A stretch of DNA of 64,000 nucleotides from Turnera subulata (taxonomy: Eukaryota > Streptophyta > Magnoliopsida > Malpighiales > Passifloraceae), in NCBI GenBank assembly GCA_028386065.3, contig JAKUCV010002736.1, forward strand, positions 121,150-185,149. The letters are read 5' to 3'. Numbering within the stretch: position 1 is the first letter of the stretch; every line of letters begins with the position of its first letter. The notes beneath the pieces are model-generated. The model was not told the DNA's origin. It was given only the letters and a program-made list of their open reading frames with translations, and did no database searches. The translations under genes and the position numbers were made by a program. Positions 12,101 through 23,158 of the stretch are shown one piece after another.

Positions 12101-13739
12101 GATGGAAAAAAAAGTCATAAATGAAGAGGACAAGTGTTTTCCTGCTAAACACCAAACACCCACTATCCTCAGCCTTCCACAAAACACCCTCGTCTCAAAC
12201 CCGACACCATATCCACAGATACGTAGGTAACCCGGGCTCGGTCTAATATTGGTTCCCAGATTGATTCAATGGAAAGATTGGGGTCATTGCTAGATACACA
12301 TGCTATACTATTGATTGTACTTAGGCCTCTTTTGTAGTCTTATGTCCCCTCCACTCGAACGCCTCTTTTGTAGTCTTATGTCCCCTCCACTCGAACATAT
12401 AGCTTGGGCTCATGAAGTTGTAGATGTTGGTCAAGTCTATCTCTATCTAGAAACCCATCTTGAATTCGGTCATCACAAAGCACATCTCTCCAATGGTCTC
12501 TTAGATATGTGATTCTGGGTTTCCCTCATTTTAGTTGGCGAGTCTACCTCCATATTGGTCATTCGAGTGCACTCGGCCCGGGCGGCCCTCATCTTGCTCA
12601 AACTTTATGATCTCAGTATTCTATGCCTATGCTATCCCCACGAGGAGAAAGAAAGAAAAAAAAAAGGGAAAAAAGGGGTTCGCTTGGTTGAAAACCCGAA
12701 AGGTTGGCCTAGGCAAAATTTAAAGCTAAAGGGGAAATGGGATAGCAACCAACGACAAGGGGCATCTATGGGGTAGATAACATCATTTTGAAAATGATTC
12801 ACTTGGGCAGTTAGGAACAAGCATCTAGGCACATTGCCTCCATCTATTTTTGAAGGGGTATCCAGTCATCTATTTATTTTGCTTTATGGGTTATCATCCA
12901 TCAAACCTCTCAACATGGAATGGTCACCCTTGGGGTCATGATTAGAATTTGAAATGAATAGGGTTCATAATCACTGGGAATCTTCTCCTTTGGGGCTTTT
13001 TGTAAATTTGATGGGATAACTCGCCTTTCTCAAATTATCTAACTCTCACCTTAGCTCGAACGGTTTTCAATGCTCATGCATCATACTAGGGGCATTCACA
13101 TACAAATGCACCATGTCTAGATAGAAAGCACACCCATCTAAACATACGTGTAGAAGTAGACTGCACTTGCATTCAAGGGGAAAGGGGTGAGAGAATAAAA
13201 GAGAAAAGAGAAGAGACGAGGAGAAAGAAAACGAGAGAAGAAGAGGGGAGATTTCGAGAGGGGGAAAGTTGGAAGACGAAGAGAGGAAAACATGACGTGG
13301 AGAACAAAAAAGGGAGAAGAAGAGGGAAGAAGGGGGAAAAGGAAAAACACATCGTAAGCACTTGCATCAAACAAGCATGTAGGAACTAGGGGCAGGCTCA
13401 TGCATTGAAGAGATAAACACATTTTAGACATGCTCATGCATCATGTAAATTCTGGGATTCCTCGATAGGTAGATTCGGTTGGTGACAAATGATTAATAAG
13501 GGATGCAACATTGTGAATTCATCACTTGATGTATACTTACACTTCCTAGGGTTATTAGCTGAAGAGGCATGGCATGAACAAATCTTATATATAATGAGAA
13601 TCGTAGACAAGGGGCATGCCATGCCTTATTTCTCTGACTTGTCAATTCGACAACACACAATAGAGGCACATCTACCTTGAGATTAAACCTACATCATGAT
13701 ATTAGGGGCAGTGCGGGTCCGTAATCCAGGTTGATGAGG
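9116..13739 (+). other. E2 internal region, non-coding, first part
   Basis: No supported gene. 10200-11200 is a low-complexity tract of repeated words (aagtcgag, gagccaag, gatgtaagccccag) containing stem-loop modules, e.g. arms TTGGGGC/GCCCCAA at 10206-10241 and related modules near 10616-10650 and 10685-10721. 12325-12396 is a perfect tandem duplication. 13180-13345 is almost pure purine on the plus strand. Several stretches of 60-120 open codons exist but have low-complexity composition and no family resemblance. Confidence 0.6.
12325..12396. repeat. Perfect 36-bp tandem duplication in E2
   Basis: The unit begins gcctcttttgtagtctta and ends ccactcgaac; it occurs twice head to tail (12325-12360, 12361-12396) with no difference, so it is recent. 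Confidence 0.95.
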
Positions 13740-15763
13740 TTGCAAGAGGCATGCTACCCCACCTTTTGAGTCAAGCTTTCCAGGGCATGTTACCCCCGGA
13801 TGGATTTGAGAGATTTATTGGGGCATGTTACCCCGTGAGGCTTGAACCAATTGTTAGGACATCCATCCCATTCTAATCGATTGACTCCTAGGGGTATGGC
13901 GGGCCCATTCATTCGTTTTAAACTAGATAGATCACCCGTTGGCTATAGGCTGGGACGTCTATGAATGATTCTAAACCCGGGGTATACTAAACCTCATCTC
14001 TAAAACCATGGCGAGATGCTAGGGGCATCACACCCCACTTCTGATTTGTATGTCTCAAGGGGCGTAACACATGCATCATTTCCCTTAAATCCAGTAAATA
14101 GGGGCATCGGATCCAGACAACCCGACCATGAGGAAACCCTCTTCTCAAACCTGTGAGATTATGAGGGAACTAGAAATACTAGGATGAACCCAGGCACATC
14201 CAACCCAAACTCGAGAATGTGAGTAACCAAGAAGTGAGGCGACCAAACCATGAGATGACACCCTTTATTCTACACCAAGAGATAGGAACCCAGTCAAAAG
14301 CCAGAGACCTAGTTTTTGCAAACCTGAGCGATGAGAGCACCCAATCAAATAGGAATCCAGTCAAGAAAGCAAAAGACCCAGTCTTTGCGAACCAGAGAGA
14401 TGAGGGAGCCCAGTCAAAAGTCGAAGACCCAGTCTTCGCAGCCTTGAGAGAACCAGTCAGAAGCCAATGACCCAGTCATTGCAAACCTGAGCGATGAGAG
14501 CACCCAGTCAAGTAGGAACCCAGTCAAGAAAACCAAAGACCCAGTCTTTGCAAACTAGAGAGATGAGGAGTCTAGTCGAAAGCCAAAAACTCGATTCTTG
14601 TCAATCTCGAGATAAACCTGAGGGAATCTAGTAAAACCAGTTTTGAGAAAAGCCAGAGAGGAGTCCAGATAAAAGGGATCCAGACCTAGAAGAACCCAGT
14701 CAGAAGAGAGATGAGAGGGAAACCAGAGGTGAGCCAATCAAAAGCCGGGACCTAGCTCCCACAAACCGAGAGATGAGAGAGACCAGACTTGGGAGAAAAC
14801 CAGAAGTGAGGGAAACTAGAAGCCGGGGACCCGATCCTTGCAACCCTGAGAAGGGCCCAGAACAAACCAACTATGAGACGAGGGAGAACCTTGAGAGAAT
14901 CCAGACATGAGAAACTCGGGAAAGAACCGAAAGCCGGGACCTAGCACCTGCAAAACTGATAGATGAGGGAAACCAGACATGAGGGAATCCAGATAAGAGA
15001 AAATCCTGAGAGAAATTAGAGATGAACAAACCAAAAGTCGGGACCTAGCTCCCGCAAACCGAGAAACGAGAGAGATATGAGGTAAGACCAGGACTAAGAC
15101 ATCTAAAGCCGAGATATGGTTCCTGCAAACCTCGAGATACAAACCAAAAGCCGGGACATGGCTCCCGCAAACCTTGAGATACAAATTGGAAGCCGGGAAC
15201 CCAGTTCTCGCAAATCATGAGATGAGGAAACCAGATAAAAAGCCGAATACCAAGTATTCACAAACCACGGGATGAGATGATTACCGTCAATCGAGCCACG
15301 AAGTGGCACCCTTTTGATGAGAGATGTAGGGGCATGTGATGCCCAAGGACTAGATAACCAGGCCGTGAAACGACATTTCTGACGGAAGTCAAGGGCGAAG
15401 CCATTGGGATGAGATGATTCCCGAAAACCATGACCTAGGATGAGATGATTCCCAATTCGAAACCTAGTTGACAAAGATGAGATGATTCTTTGTTTGATGA
15501 CCCGATAGATGAGATGATTCTATCAATTCGAGATGAGATGATTCCCACCAACCATAAACTTGGGATGAGATGATTCCCAAGTCAAAATCCAGTTGACAAA
15601 GATGAGATGATTCTTTGTCGACAACCTGATAGATGAGATGATTCTATCACCTCGAGATGAGATGATTCCCGAAGACCTGGGATGAGATGATGCCCACAAA
15701 CCGAGGGCCAATCCCTCAAAACTTCAGGATGAGAAGATTCCTGAAGAGGAGCATGGGATGCTT
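13740..15763 (+). repeat. Hairpin-dense tract in E2
   Basis: The tract contains three kinds of short inverted repeats. (a) GGGG-catgtta-CCCC at 13820-13834 and GGGG-catcaca-CCCC at 14022-14036. (b) 14372-15259: a core near CCCAG or CCTAGC with arms such as CGAAGA/TCTTCG, CAATGA/TCATTG, CAAAGA/TCTTTG, CGGGA/TCCCG and GAATA/TATTC. (c) 15267-15746: loop TGAGATGAT with arms such as ACAAAGA/TCTTTGT, GATAGA/TCTATC, ACTTGGGA/TCCCAAGT, GACAAAGA/TCTTTGTC and CTTCAGGA/TCCTGAAG. Single hairpins also occur at 15295-15307, 15330-15344 and about 15751-15763. No coding function is visible. Confidence 0.9.
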
Positions 15764-15846
15764 CAAAACTTAGCACACACATCACACATCTATCATTCAA
15801 ATTTGGTTGTTCCTTTCTTACATTGTTTCGTCCTTAGTACCTAAAG

Positions 15847-15866
15847 ACCCATCAACGAGGGGCATC
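15847..15866 (+). other. Polypurine tract of E2
   Basis: The sequence acccatcaacgaggggcatc directly abuts the 3' LTR, where plus-strand DNA synthesis would be primed. It is only partly purine, as is common in this kind of element. Confidence 0.6.
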
Positions 15867-17716
15867 TGTGAACACCCAAATTTGACCCACGAATTTGCCA
15901 CAAAAATTAGATTTTAAACTTGTTCGAACTTAAGGTTAATGAGATGATTTGATCCTAGGAATAAGGCACGTCAGGAATTTATTTTAGTGGAAATAATACA
16001 TTTTGACATTTTGAGCCTTTGTATATTGGAATGCTAGGATTAATGAGATGACTTAATCTTAGCGTAAAATATATAATCAGGTTTATTTACACTAAAATGT
16101 GTTTATTTCATTATTTGGGCCACTTATCTATCTTTAATCCAATTTTAATGAGATAATTTATCTTTGGGTTCAGGATGGGTTTAAGGGTCCAAATTAATGA
16201 ATTCTCCAGAGTTTAATTAGCCCACAAACACTTTACTTGCAAACTAATTTTGGTTCTGATTTTCGTGAAAAATCAGATTCTAATCACCCTTTAATTGGTA
16301 AATGTGTTTTTGGTACGAATTTGCTTAAAATGGGTGTTAATGTGTAATCAATCAGTCATGGAATGATTTTGAGGAATAGTAATCAAGTAATTGAGTGATT
16401 CTGGGTTGATTAAGGGGTTGATTACGCAGTAGGATCAAATCAGGGCTGAATTAGGGGGATTCGGGGTTCGTAAATGGAAAGAACGAGTGACATGCGGACA
16501 GCCAGGCGGTTATTTCGCGACGACCGCCAGGTGCCGGCAGACATCCACAAATGAATGCCAGTACTGGCGGTCATGCAGTGGATGACCGCTGGCAGCGGCG
16601 GTCATAGTCTCCCAGATTCGCCAAAATCTCCGATTTTGTTTCTAATTTCGATCCTACGCGGTTTTGGACAAGATTTTTGGGCATAATCTTCACCATTAAG
16701 TAGGTCCACGCCCCTAGGCTTCCCAGAACACCATAAATAGGACCCCTCACACACATTTCAAAGGATCAATCACTCATTACACACACACCCCCGTAAGCTT
16801 TGTTTGCTTGGAGAAACTCTATTTCTCCAAGCCTAGAAACATTCCTATAGGCAGAAACTCTGGAGTAATTTCGTGGGAAAGCATCAAGGAAGAATCCAAC
16901 AAGAAGGGATCAAGAGGAGATCGAGAGGAGGAAGCAATCAAAAGCATTCTAGGAGTCAAGAAGTTGGGCAATCCAAATAGAAGGACCTGATGCAAGCAGT
17001 CTCACAAAACAATCCATATCTCGAGTTCTAGAAGTCGGATTGCCGTGCTCTTGGACTCTTTGGAAAGCTAAGAGGGAAAGATACAATTTGCTGTTGAGAA
17101 CAGAAGCTGAATCAGCCATTTTCATTGTCCAAAATCCAGTAGAAGATGACCTATAGTTTCTGTCCAAGAACCGAGCTAAGTGTGCTAACCCTTTTTATTG
17201 CGCACTTTATTGATTGCTGCTTGCTGGTTATTTGATGATGCTTTTGTTGATTATGTGATTGTTGTGATGCCATGTCAAGAACTACGTGGGCTTTGAACCC
17301 GGTCTCCGGGGTACGTAGGTGGTCTCTAGTGGTGGAGACTCAAGCCCAAATGTTTTTATTTTCCCTTTTTGTTTCGTTTCTTCTTCTCCTGTCCCTCCAA
17401 TTCAATTTCGTGATTTTTATGTGATTCATTTCCACACTTGCACACCTGCACAAGGCACACATAATTTCTTCAATTGCACAAGGTTTCGACCCAACACGGA
17501 TGGGTGCCTAACACCTTCCCATCCGTGACGAACCCCCGATCCCATGTCTTTGGCTCGCCACGACCATGTAGCCTAAAGGAGTCATGTAAAGATTTTCCCA
17601 AATTTCGCCCTTAATAAAATTTGGATGGCGGCTTCATTGACATGGGATTGACCCAAAGAAGAAGGTGTCAGGAAATAGGTGAATAGGCCCAAGTGATTTT
17701 GGGTCGGGTATTCACA
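15867..17716 (+). repeat. 3' LTR of E2
   Basis: 1850 bp, TG...CA, aligned to 7255-9095 over its full length. The TATA box is changed to CATAAATA (16732). Many substitutions relative to the 5' LTR show an old insertion. Confidence 0.92.
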
Positions 17717-18889
17717 AATACCTATCCTAAATCTACACTACTTACCAAGATGGACAACTCAAGTGATAGAAAACACAAACTAAATAACAAAATTTATGAC
17801 TATAAAATAAAATAAGATTATAGTCATTTTTAGAAATTATTTGGCCTATTTTTATTACATGAGCTATTAACTGATGATATGCAGTTTACAACAACAATAC
17901 ATTTTAGATATATAAAACAAATAGAACAAAATTGTACAAGTGTTCTAATTTTAGTAGAATCTGTTAAGAATAATAAGATACTTTTAAGAAGAAAACAACT
18001 TTAAACCATTTATGTTTTATAATTAGTACATGCTTTCAAAGAAGAATTCAAATGAACAAAAAAGCAAAGGGGGTAGATCTCAATAATTATTTACACTTGA
18101 AATTCGAGGGGAAGAACAAAATACTTAGATGAAGATATATGTCAAGAGACCTAATTTTGGATAATCTTCTTCCAACCACACGCTGTTTTTTACACTGTCT
18201 TTTTAGTCTGAATAATACTTGATGGAGCTGCTACTTTTGTGTATCTGATCATTGAAAATTGGTCATATTATTTTTTTTTTGCATTCATTTATACATTAAT
18301 ATATAAACATAATGGTTATCCATTACAATAAATTTAGGAGCAAACATGGTGGATTGACAACCCAACTCCCCATAGTGTCTATTGGGAGTGAGCTTCCACG
18401 TATCCATAGAAGTCTAATTTACAAAGGTCTTCGGAAAGGGACAAAACTCAAACTCACATGATCTGAAAATTTTTTGCACAAAAAAAAACTAATGTCAGAT
18501 GATAACCCATAAATTAAGAGACCCTCATAGTATGTACATAAATTTATGAACAATTCCAGGACATGAGGATAGGATAGGTAGCTGACTCGGAATAAAGAAG
18601 AAAAAAAGATAAGAGTGGTAAATAAGCATGAGGTACAAATGATAAATTGGGTATTTTACCTCTTATTTGCCAGCTCTAACCAAACACAGGACATTGGTGT
18701 TCAATTAAAAAAATAGATTCAAATAAATTCTTATTAGGGGGAAAAATAAATTTTATTTAAAGGATGGGCAACTCGTCCTTTGTGATTTCCTTTTTATTTT
18801 TTTATTTCCTAAAAGTTGAAACTATTCTAGCATAAAAAAATTTGAAACTATTTGACGATCAGACCAAGAAAAAGTAAATTGAGACTTCA
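17717..18889. other. Intergenic region, no gene seen
   Basis: AT-rich sequence between E2 and the second duplicated segment. No long reading frame, no clear repeat ends. If E2 landed in a Helitron (see 7126), its remaining part should lie here, but I could not find the Helitron 5' end. Confidence 0.5.
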
Positions 18890-20083
18890 TATGTTGATCT
18901 TAATTATGTTCCACATGGAAAGAAAGATTGAGCCCAATATAAACTATAAAAAAAGAAAAAGATGTAAAGCTAAGTAATATGAAACAAAATACTATGAGTA
19001 TAAAAGTAATACATTATTTCTAATGTAGATATTATTAGGAAAATATAAATTTCTAGAGAAAATAAATTTTTTAGATGCTTTTGATATACATTATAGAATA
19101 AGAATAAAATTAGTGAAAGATAATCTCTTCTTTCAAAGGATAATGATCTTGATTAAAGGAAGCATCATTAAACACTTTCTTCAACTCCAAACTTGGAGTG
19201 ACCGTACAAATCTTGAAGTCCCATTTCCTCTATGTTTCATACAATACAAACTGATATAATATTTTTTTATTGGTTAATATAACATAGTTGAAAATCAAAG
19301 TAAGTGATTGAAAAATGCATTCAACAGATATGTTTGCCTCTGCTGAGTCTCCGTAACGTGGTAGTCTATCATTATCTTGTAATACACGATCTATTAGTAG
19401 ATAAAAAAAGATGTTTCTAGACAGATTGTACCATAGCGTGTGGCATTCAGCAGATGTATCTGTTGAGTTTCCATAATATGGCAATCTCAATCATAGTTTT
19501 CAATCCCGGCCCAACCGATTCGACCGTGACCCCCAATATATTCTGGATTTTTAAATGTGTTGAACTGGACCTACAATTGAACTGTGTAAAACCCGCGGAC
19601 TCGGTCGGTTTTGTGGCGACCTGGTTGAATCTATGACCCAGTCGGGTCACTTCTAAATCACAAAACACAAATTAAATTTATTGTTTTTATTTTTACATAA
19701 AATTGTATTATTTAATAAAAATAAGAATTTATATTTATTGTTTATTATTAAAATATAGGTTAATATTAATATATATATTAAAATAATTAATTATTTAGTA
19801 ATTATTATTCTAGATTAATTACATTGAACCCCTAGTTCGAATCGAGTTGGACCACTAAACCGTAGCCCGCGATCTTTTTAGGATCTGTGTCCCGGCTGGG
19901 TTTGATAACTATAGTCTCAATCATGTAATACACAATTTTTAAAGTAGATAAACAAAATAATTAGATGACCAAAACAAATAATAATTTTAAATAAAGTGAG
20001 GATAATTTTGTCAATTTAAAAACATTTTGGGCCAATTTGTTATTTCACTCCATCCAACCCTTCCTGTTTTAATATATAGTATA
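18890..20083. repeat. Duplicated non-coding segment, copy 2
   Basis: This matches 5745-7125 from taattatgttccacatg to the TATA-like tata before 20083. It lacks the Stowaway insertion and has an intact right flank of the MITE. The two copies lie 13 kb apart in the same orientation, so they were a closer direct duplication before E2 inserted between them. Confidence 0.85.
19494..19914. mobile_element. MITE with 9-bp target duplication, copy 2 (Mutator-like?)
   Basis: The element is bounded by TCTCAATCA on both sides (19485-19493 and 19915-19923), a perfect 9-bp duplication. Ends: tagttttcaatcccggcc and, on the other strand, ctatagttatcaaacccagc. A 9-bp duplication is typical of Mutator-like elements; an 8-bp reading with hAT-like ends is possible if the ends are shifted. 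421 bp, no coding capacity. Confidence 0.8.
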
Positions 20084-20384
20084 ATATAATTTCTAATTCA
20101 TCAGTTTCCATGAAAATAGCAGAAAGATCATACCAGAAAGATCTGATGATGTTATATACAATACCACACCAAAGATTATTTATAAATTAAGACACTAAAA
20201 CATCATATTGTGTTATATACTATACTGTATAGTATCACCACTGTTACAGAGACATACAATATGGCCAAGAAAAGGAAAGAAAACAAAAACATTCAAGATT
20301 GATTGGAATTTAGAGCGCTGTAAATTGATTAATTAAGGCTTCTCCCTGATGAAACTTGGAGTAGTATGATTCTTCTTCTGCTAT
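20084..20384. other. 3' flank of the DC1 gene
   Basis: AT-rich sequence just downstream of the DC1 stop codon (minus strand). It should contain the 3' UTR and poly(A) site, but no unambiguous signal can be picked. No other feature seen. Confidence 0.5.
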
Positions 20385-21733
20385 TCAACCCGATATACTT
20401 ATCTCTGTCGATTTAGTCTCCTGTTGATCACTGTTAATGTCTGCCTTCCATAATAATACCTCTAATGAAGTATCACCCTGCAATTAAAAATCAACGTACA
20501 ACAATCTCACCAAAATTAATCATAACGATTAAGAAGTAGGGTAGTATGTCTGTGCTAATAAATCTTTTACTGCAGCTTGTGGAAAGCATGTTACTGTTCA
20601 GGGAAACATACAACTGAGAAAATTGAGGCAGTGAATGAAATCTTACCTCTTTGACATCGATTAGCATCAAAAAAAAATCTTACCTCTTTGATGACGCATC
20701 CAACATGAGCTATGAACATGCATTCCTCACACCAGTAAACAGGATGATTTGGGTTTCTTGGCTTCCCACAAGCATAGCAATAATAGACACCGGAATCATC
20801 CTCTCGCAAAGAACCAATAAGAGTGATGGGATCAACATGCTCACTATGCTTCACTACTTTTGGTAGAGGGATGCATTCGAGATGTATATTAAGGTCACAC
20901 TCCACACAGCGATAGAATGAGTCACTAAATGTACGTCTACACCTGCAGCACCTGAATCTGCTCTCTCTACCAAGATCCCCCAACCATAAATCACATGCCG
21001 CGAAACAATAAAGATCATGCTCATGGAATTCAAGTTTCAGACTGGATGTAAGATCAGTTGCACACTTGGGATGGAGGAAAAACTCGCACTCCGAACAGGA
21101 ATACCCCATATAGGATATTTTTGATCCACAGACCCTGCAACTTTGATTTCGGTAATCCAAATTTTTTGCAGATAATCTATGTGGGAGGTGATATGATGGT
21201 TGTATTTCTAACTTTATTTCCAAACATGACTCGTGGACGAAGAATTTGCAAAAGTACACGAAGCAACAATAGGTCGAACCCGAAATTGATAACCGACACA
21301 CCTCACAATGTATCCCAAGCTCACTGCTGCAATTGGCCAGGGTGAGTTCATGGTGGTGGCCTAAATGTTTAGTCTTGACTTCAGGATGCCTCTCATTGAA
21401 ATTCTGACACTGATCCTCAGTCTTAAAGGCGCATTCCGCATCAAGAGCATAGGTGCATGTAAAACATTTATAATGGAACTCATTGCAAACATTTCTACAG
21501 AGACCACACATAAACATTTCTGCAACAGATATTGCAGACAGACTGTGTCTGTGAAGGGGGTGTCTAATGTCACGGGGGAAGTCGGTGCAAGATGGATGAA
21601 AATGAATCCTGCAGGATTCGCAAGTGTACATTTTACCGCCCTGGATCTGTGTTTCACACTTAAAGCAGTTCATAACCTCCAATCCTTCAGTGGCATGAAA
21701 GGTTAATTGATGACGAACATCATGTCTTTCAAT
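20385..21733 (-). CDS. DC1-domain protein, second half (exons 2 and 3)
   Basis: Exon 2 is 20684-21733 (350 codons). It starts after an acceptor (...ctttggatgcag) with IERHDVRHQLTFH and ends ...AHVGCVIKE at a GTAAGA donor. Exon 3 is 20385-20477, after acceptor ...ttttaattgcag; it keeps phase 0, reads GDTSLEVLLWKAD... for 30 codons and stops with TGA. Six DC1 units are visible in exon 2, each with His-Cys-x2-Cys...Cys-x2-Cys...His-x3-Cys spacing; the last reads REDDSGVYYCYACGKPRN. DC1 proteins are plant zinc-binding Cys/His-rich proteins, some linked to defence or hormone responses, with no known enzymatic role. An ATG at 21739 exists, but it overlaps the acceptor and is probably not the start. 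I infer that this half is spliced to the ORF at 21776-23158. Confidence 0.85.
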
Positions 21734-21775
21734 CTGCATCCAAAGAAAAATTTCAAGAGTAAATGTGGGATTGAA

Positions 21776-23158
21776 TTAAAATGCAATGACCACATTAATT
21801 CGAACTAAGTTAATCACATAACTAAAACGCCTCAATTGTGAAATAGAAGAAGAAATAAAAAAATGAGACCAGAAGAATATTGTAAAAAAGATGGGAAGGG
21901 ATGGTCTTTCCTCATGAATCTTGGTGTTTAAGTCTCCTCTTTGCTCTCCTTCTTCTGCCTTCACTGGTTCTGTAACTTGCAAGACCTTGCCATCTTGCAA
22001 GTTCCCGAAGGAGGATTGATCGTCCTCATCAGAGATGATACATTCTATATGAGCAACATAAGGGACATCCTCTGGGCATTTCTCGCAGAAATACACAGGA
22101 TAGTTTCCATTTCTTGGGTCCCCACAAGCATAACAGATATACTCACCCGAATCATCTTCGCGGAATGAATCCCGGAGAGTGAGGGGATCGGAGTGGCAAT
22201 CATAGTCAATCTCTAGCGGAAGGATGCATTGCAGGTGGACATTGAAGTCACATTCCAAACACAGATAGAAAGCGCCCTTGCAAAGCTGGTCACACTTGTT
22301 GCATTTAGACAGAGAGCCAGTGGGATCTGTAGGTACAAAGCAACGTAGCTCATGGTGGTGGTATTCGCTGTGTCTTAGTGGAACATTTTGATCCATACAA
22401 CTATTACCACACGCCACATGGATATTGAACCCATTGCAAGATTTTTCAAAACACACATAGCGTAGGCTGAAGTCAAAAGTTTTGCAAGCAAAACATTTCT
22501 CAAGCATCTTTTCCACCGTGGGCTCAAGAGGGTGAGGGTGATACGGGTGTTGTATTTCCACCTGTGGTATTTGTTCTAGACAGGATTTGTGAAGGTAGAA
22601 CCGGCATCGCAGGCAACAGTAACAAGCATCATCATATGAAAGCCACCGGGAGCATGCCTTACACCTTTCCTTGCCTGTATACGAGAGGACAAGCTTATGT
22701 TGGTGCAAGAAATGTTCAACCTCAGTTACGAGGTTGTTGTACCTGTTCTCGCTGTGTTGATGTTGATGGTCACAACTGCGACCCTGGGTCTGATGTGCAC
22801 AATACACATCAAGATTGATCTCGCACTTCACGCAGCTGTACGAGAACGAAAACTTGATATTTCTGCAACAATTGCAGGCGAACCCACCAGAAATCTGTTG
22901 GAGGATGAGAGGGTGGTCAGTGGATGAGTGAAGGGGAGAAGTGTATAGCTCCATAGGCAATTCAGAGCATGATTTGTGGAGTGGATCAAACTTACAGTCC
23001 TCGCAAATATAGGATGGACCATTTACCTCTTCTTTGCACACACAGCAGGCTAATGCGCCAATTGCGCCAACTGCCTCGTGATGTGCTACTATATGCTCCG
23101 GAATTGCCTCAAAAAATGTCAAGTCATGAAGGTTGTGGGTGAAATGTCTAAAACCCAT
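21776..23158 (-). CDS. DC1-domain protein, first half (exon 1, 3' boundary unresolved)
   Basis: The start at 23158 (MGFRHFTHNLHDLTFFEAIP) was chosen over an ATG 28 codons upstream because DC1 proteins commonly begin with a similar His-rich segment. Six DC1 units follow at about residues 24-66, 78-122, 148-190, 203-248, 262-310 and 318-372, with CxxC pairs such as CCVCKEEV, CNCCRN, CKACSRW, CFACKTF, CNKCDQLC and CYACGDPRN. The sixth unit (REDDSGEYICYACGDPRN) closely matches the twelfth unit of the second half, so the protein looks like a duplicated six-unit block. After about residue 400 the frame turns AT-rich and hydrophobic (FFTIFFWSHFFISSS) up to the stop at 21776, which looks intronic. 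Phase-0 donor candidates are after 21986 (AAG|GTCTTG) and 21965 (CCA|GTGAAG); neither is strong. Confidence 0.85.
   Translation of the reverse strand: MGFRHFTHNLHDLTFFEAIPEHIVAHHEAVGAIGALACCVCKEEVNGPSYICEDCKFDPLHKSCSELPMELYTSPLHSSTDHPLILQQISGGFACNCCRNIKFSFSYSCVKCEINLDVYCAHQTQGRSCDHQHQHSENRYNNLVTEVEHFLHQHKLVLSYTGKERCKACSRWLSYDDACYCCLRCRFYLHKSCLEQIPQVEIQHPYHPHPLEPTVEKMLEKCFACKTFDFSLRYVCFEKSCNGFNIHVACGNSCMDQNVPLRHSEYHHHELRCFVPTDPTGSLSKCNKCDQLCKGAFYLCLECDFNVHLQCILPLEIDYDCHSDPLTLRDSFREDDSGEYICYACGDPRNGNYPVYFCEKCPEDVPYVAHIECIISDEDDQSSFGNLQDGKVLQVTEPVKAEEGEQRGDLNTKIHEERPSLPIFFTIFFWSHFFISSSISQLRRFSYVINLVRINVVIAF

Larger units (their letters stand above)
7255..17716 (+). mobile_element. Non-autonomous LTR retrotransposon E2 (large, no gag/pol)
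   Basis: It has two related LTRs (7255-9095 and 15867-17716), both TGTGAACACCC...ATTCACA, a primer binding site right after the first LTR and a purine-rich tract right before the second. The flanks are tatac (7250-7254) and aatac (17717-17721), a 5-bp target duplication with one change. The 6.8-kb internal region contains no reading frame resembling gag, protease, RT or integrase, so it depends on proteins from another element. It fits the LARD type of non-autonomous Ty3/gypsy elements. Much of the internal region consists of short, variable hairpins. Confidence 0.9.

Noticed and set aside
14281..15746. CRISPR-like array
   Set aside because: Repeats are short and unevenly spaced, the variable parts are stem arms and not spacers, the context is a plant LTR element and there are no cas genes.
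22564..22927. Plus-strand open frames over the DC1 gene
   Set aside because: They are antisense shadows of a Cys/His-rich coding exon with clear domain pattern on the minus strand.
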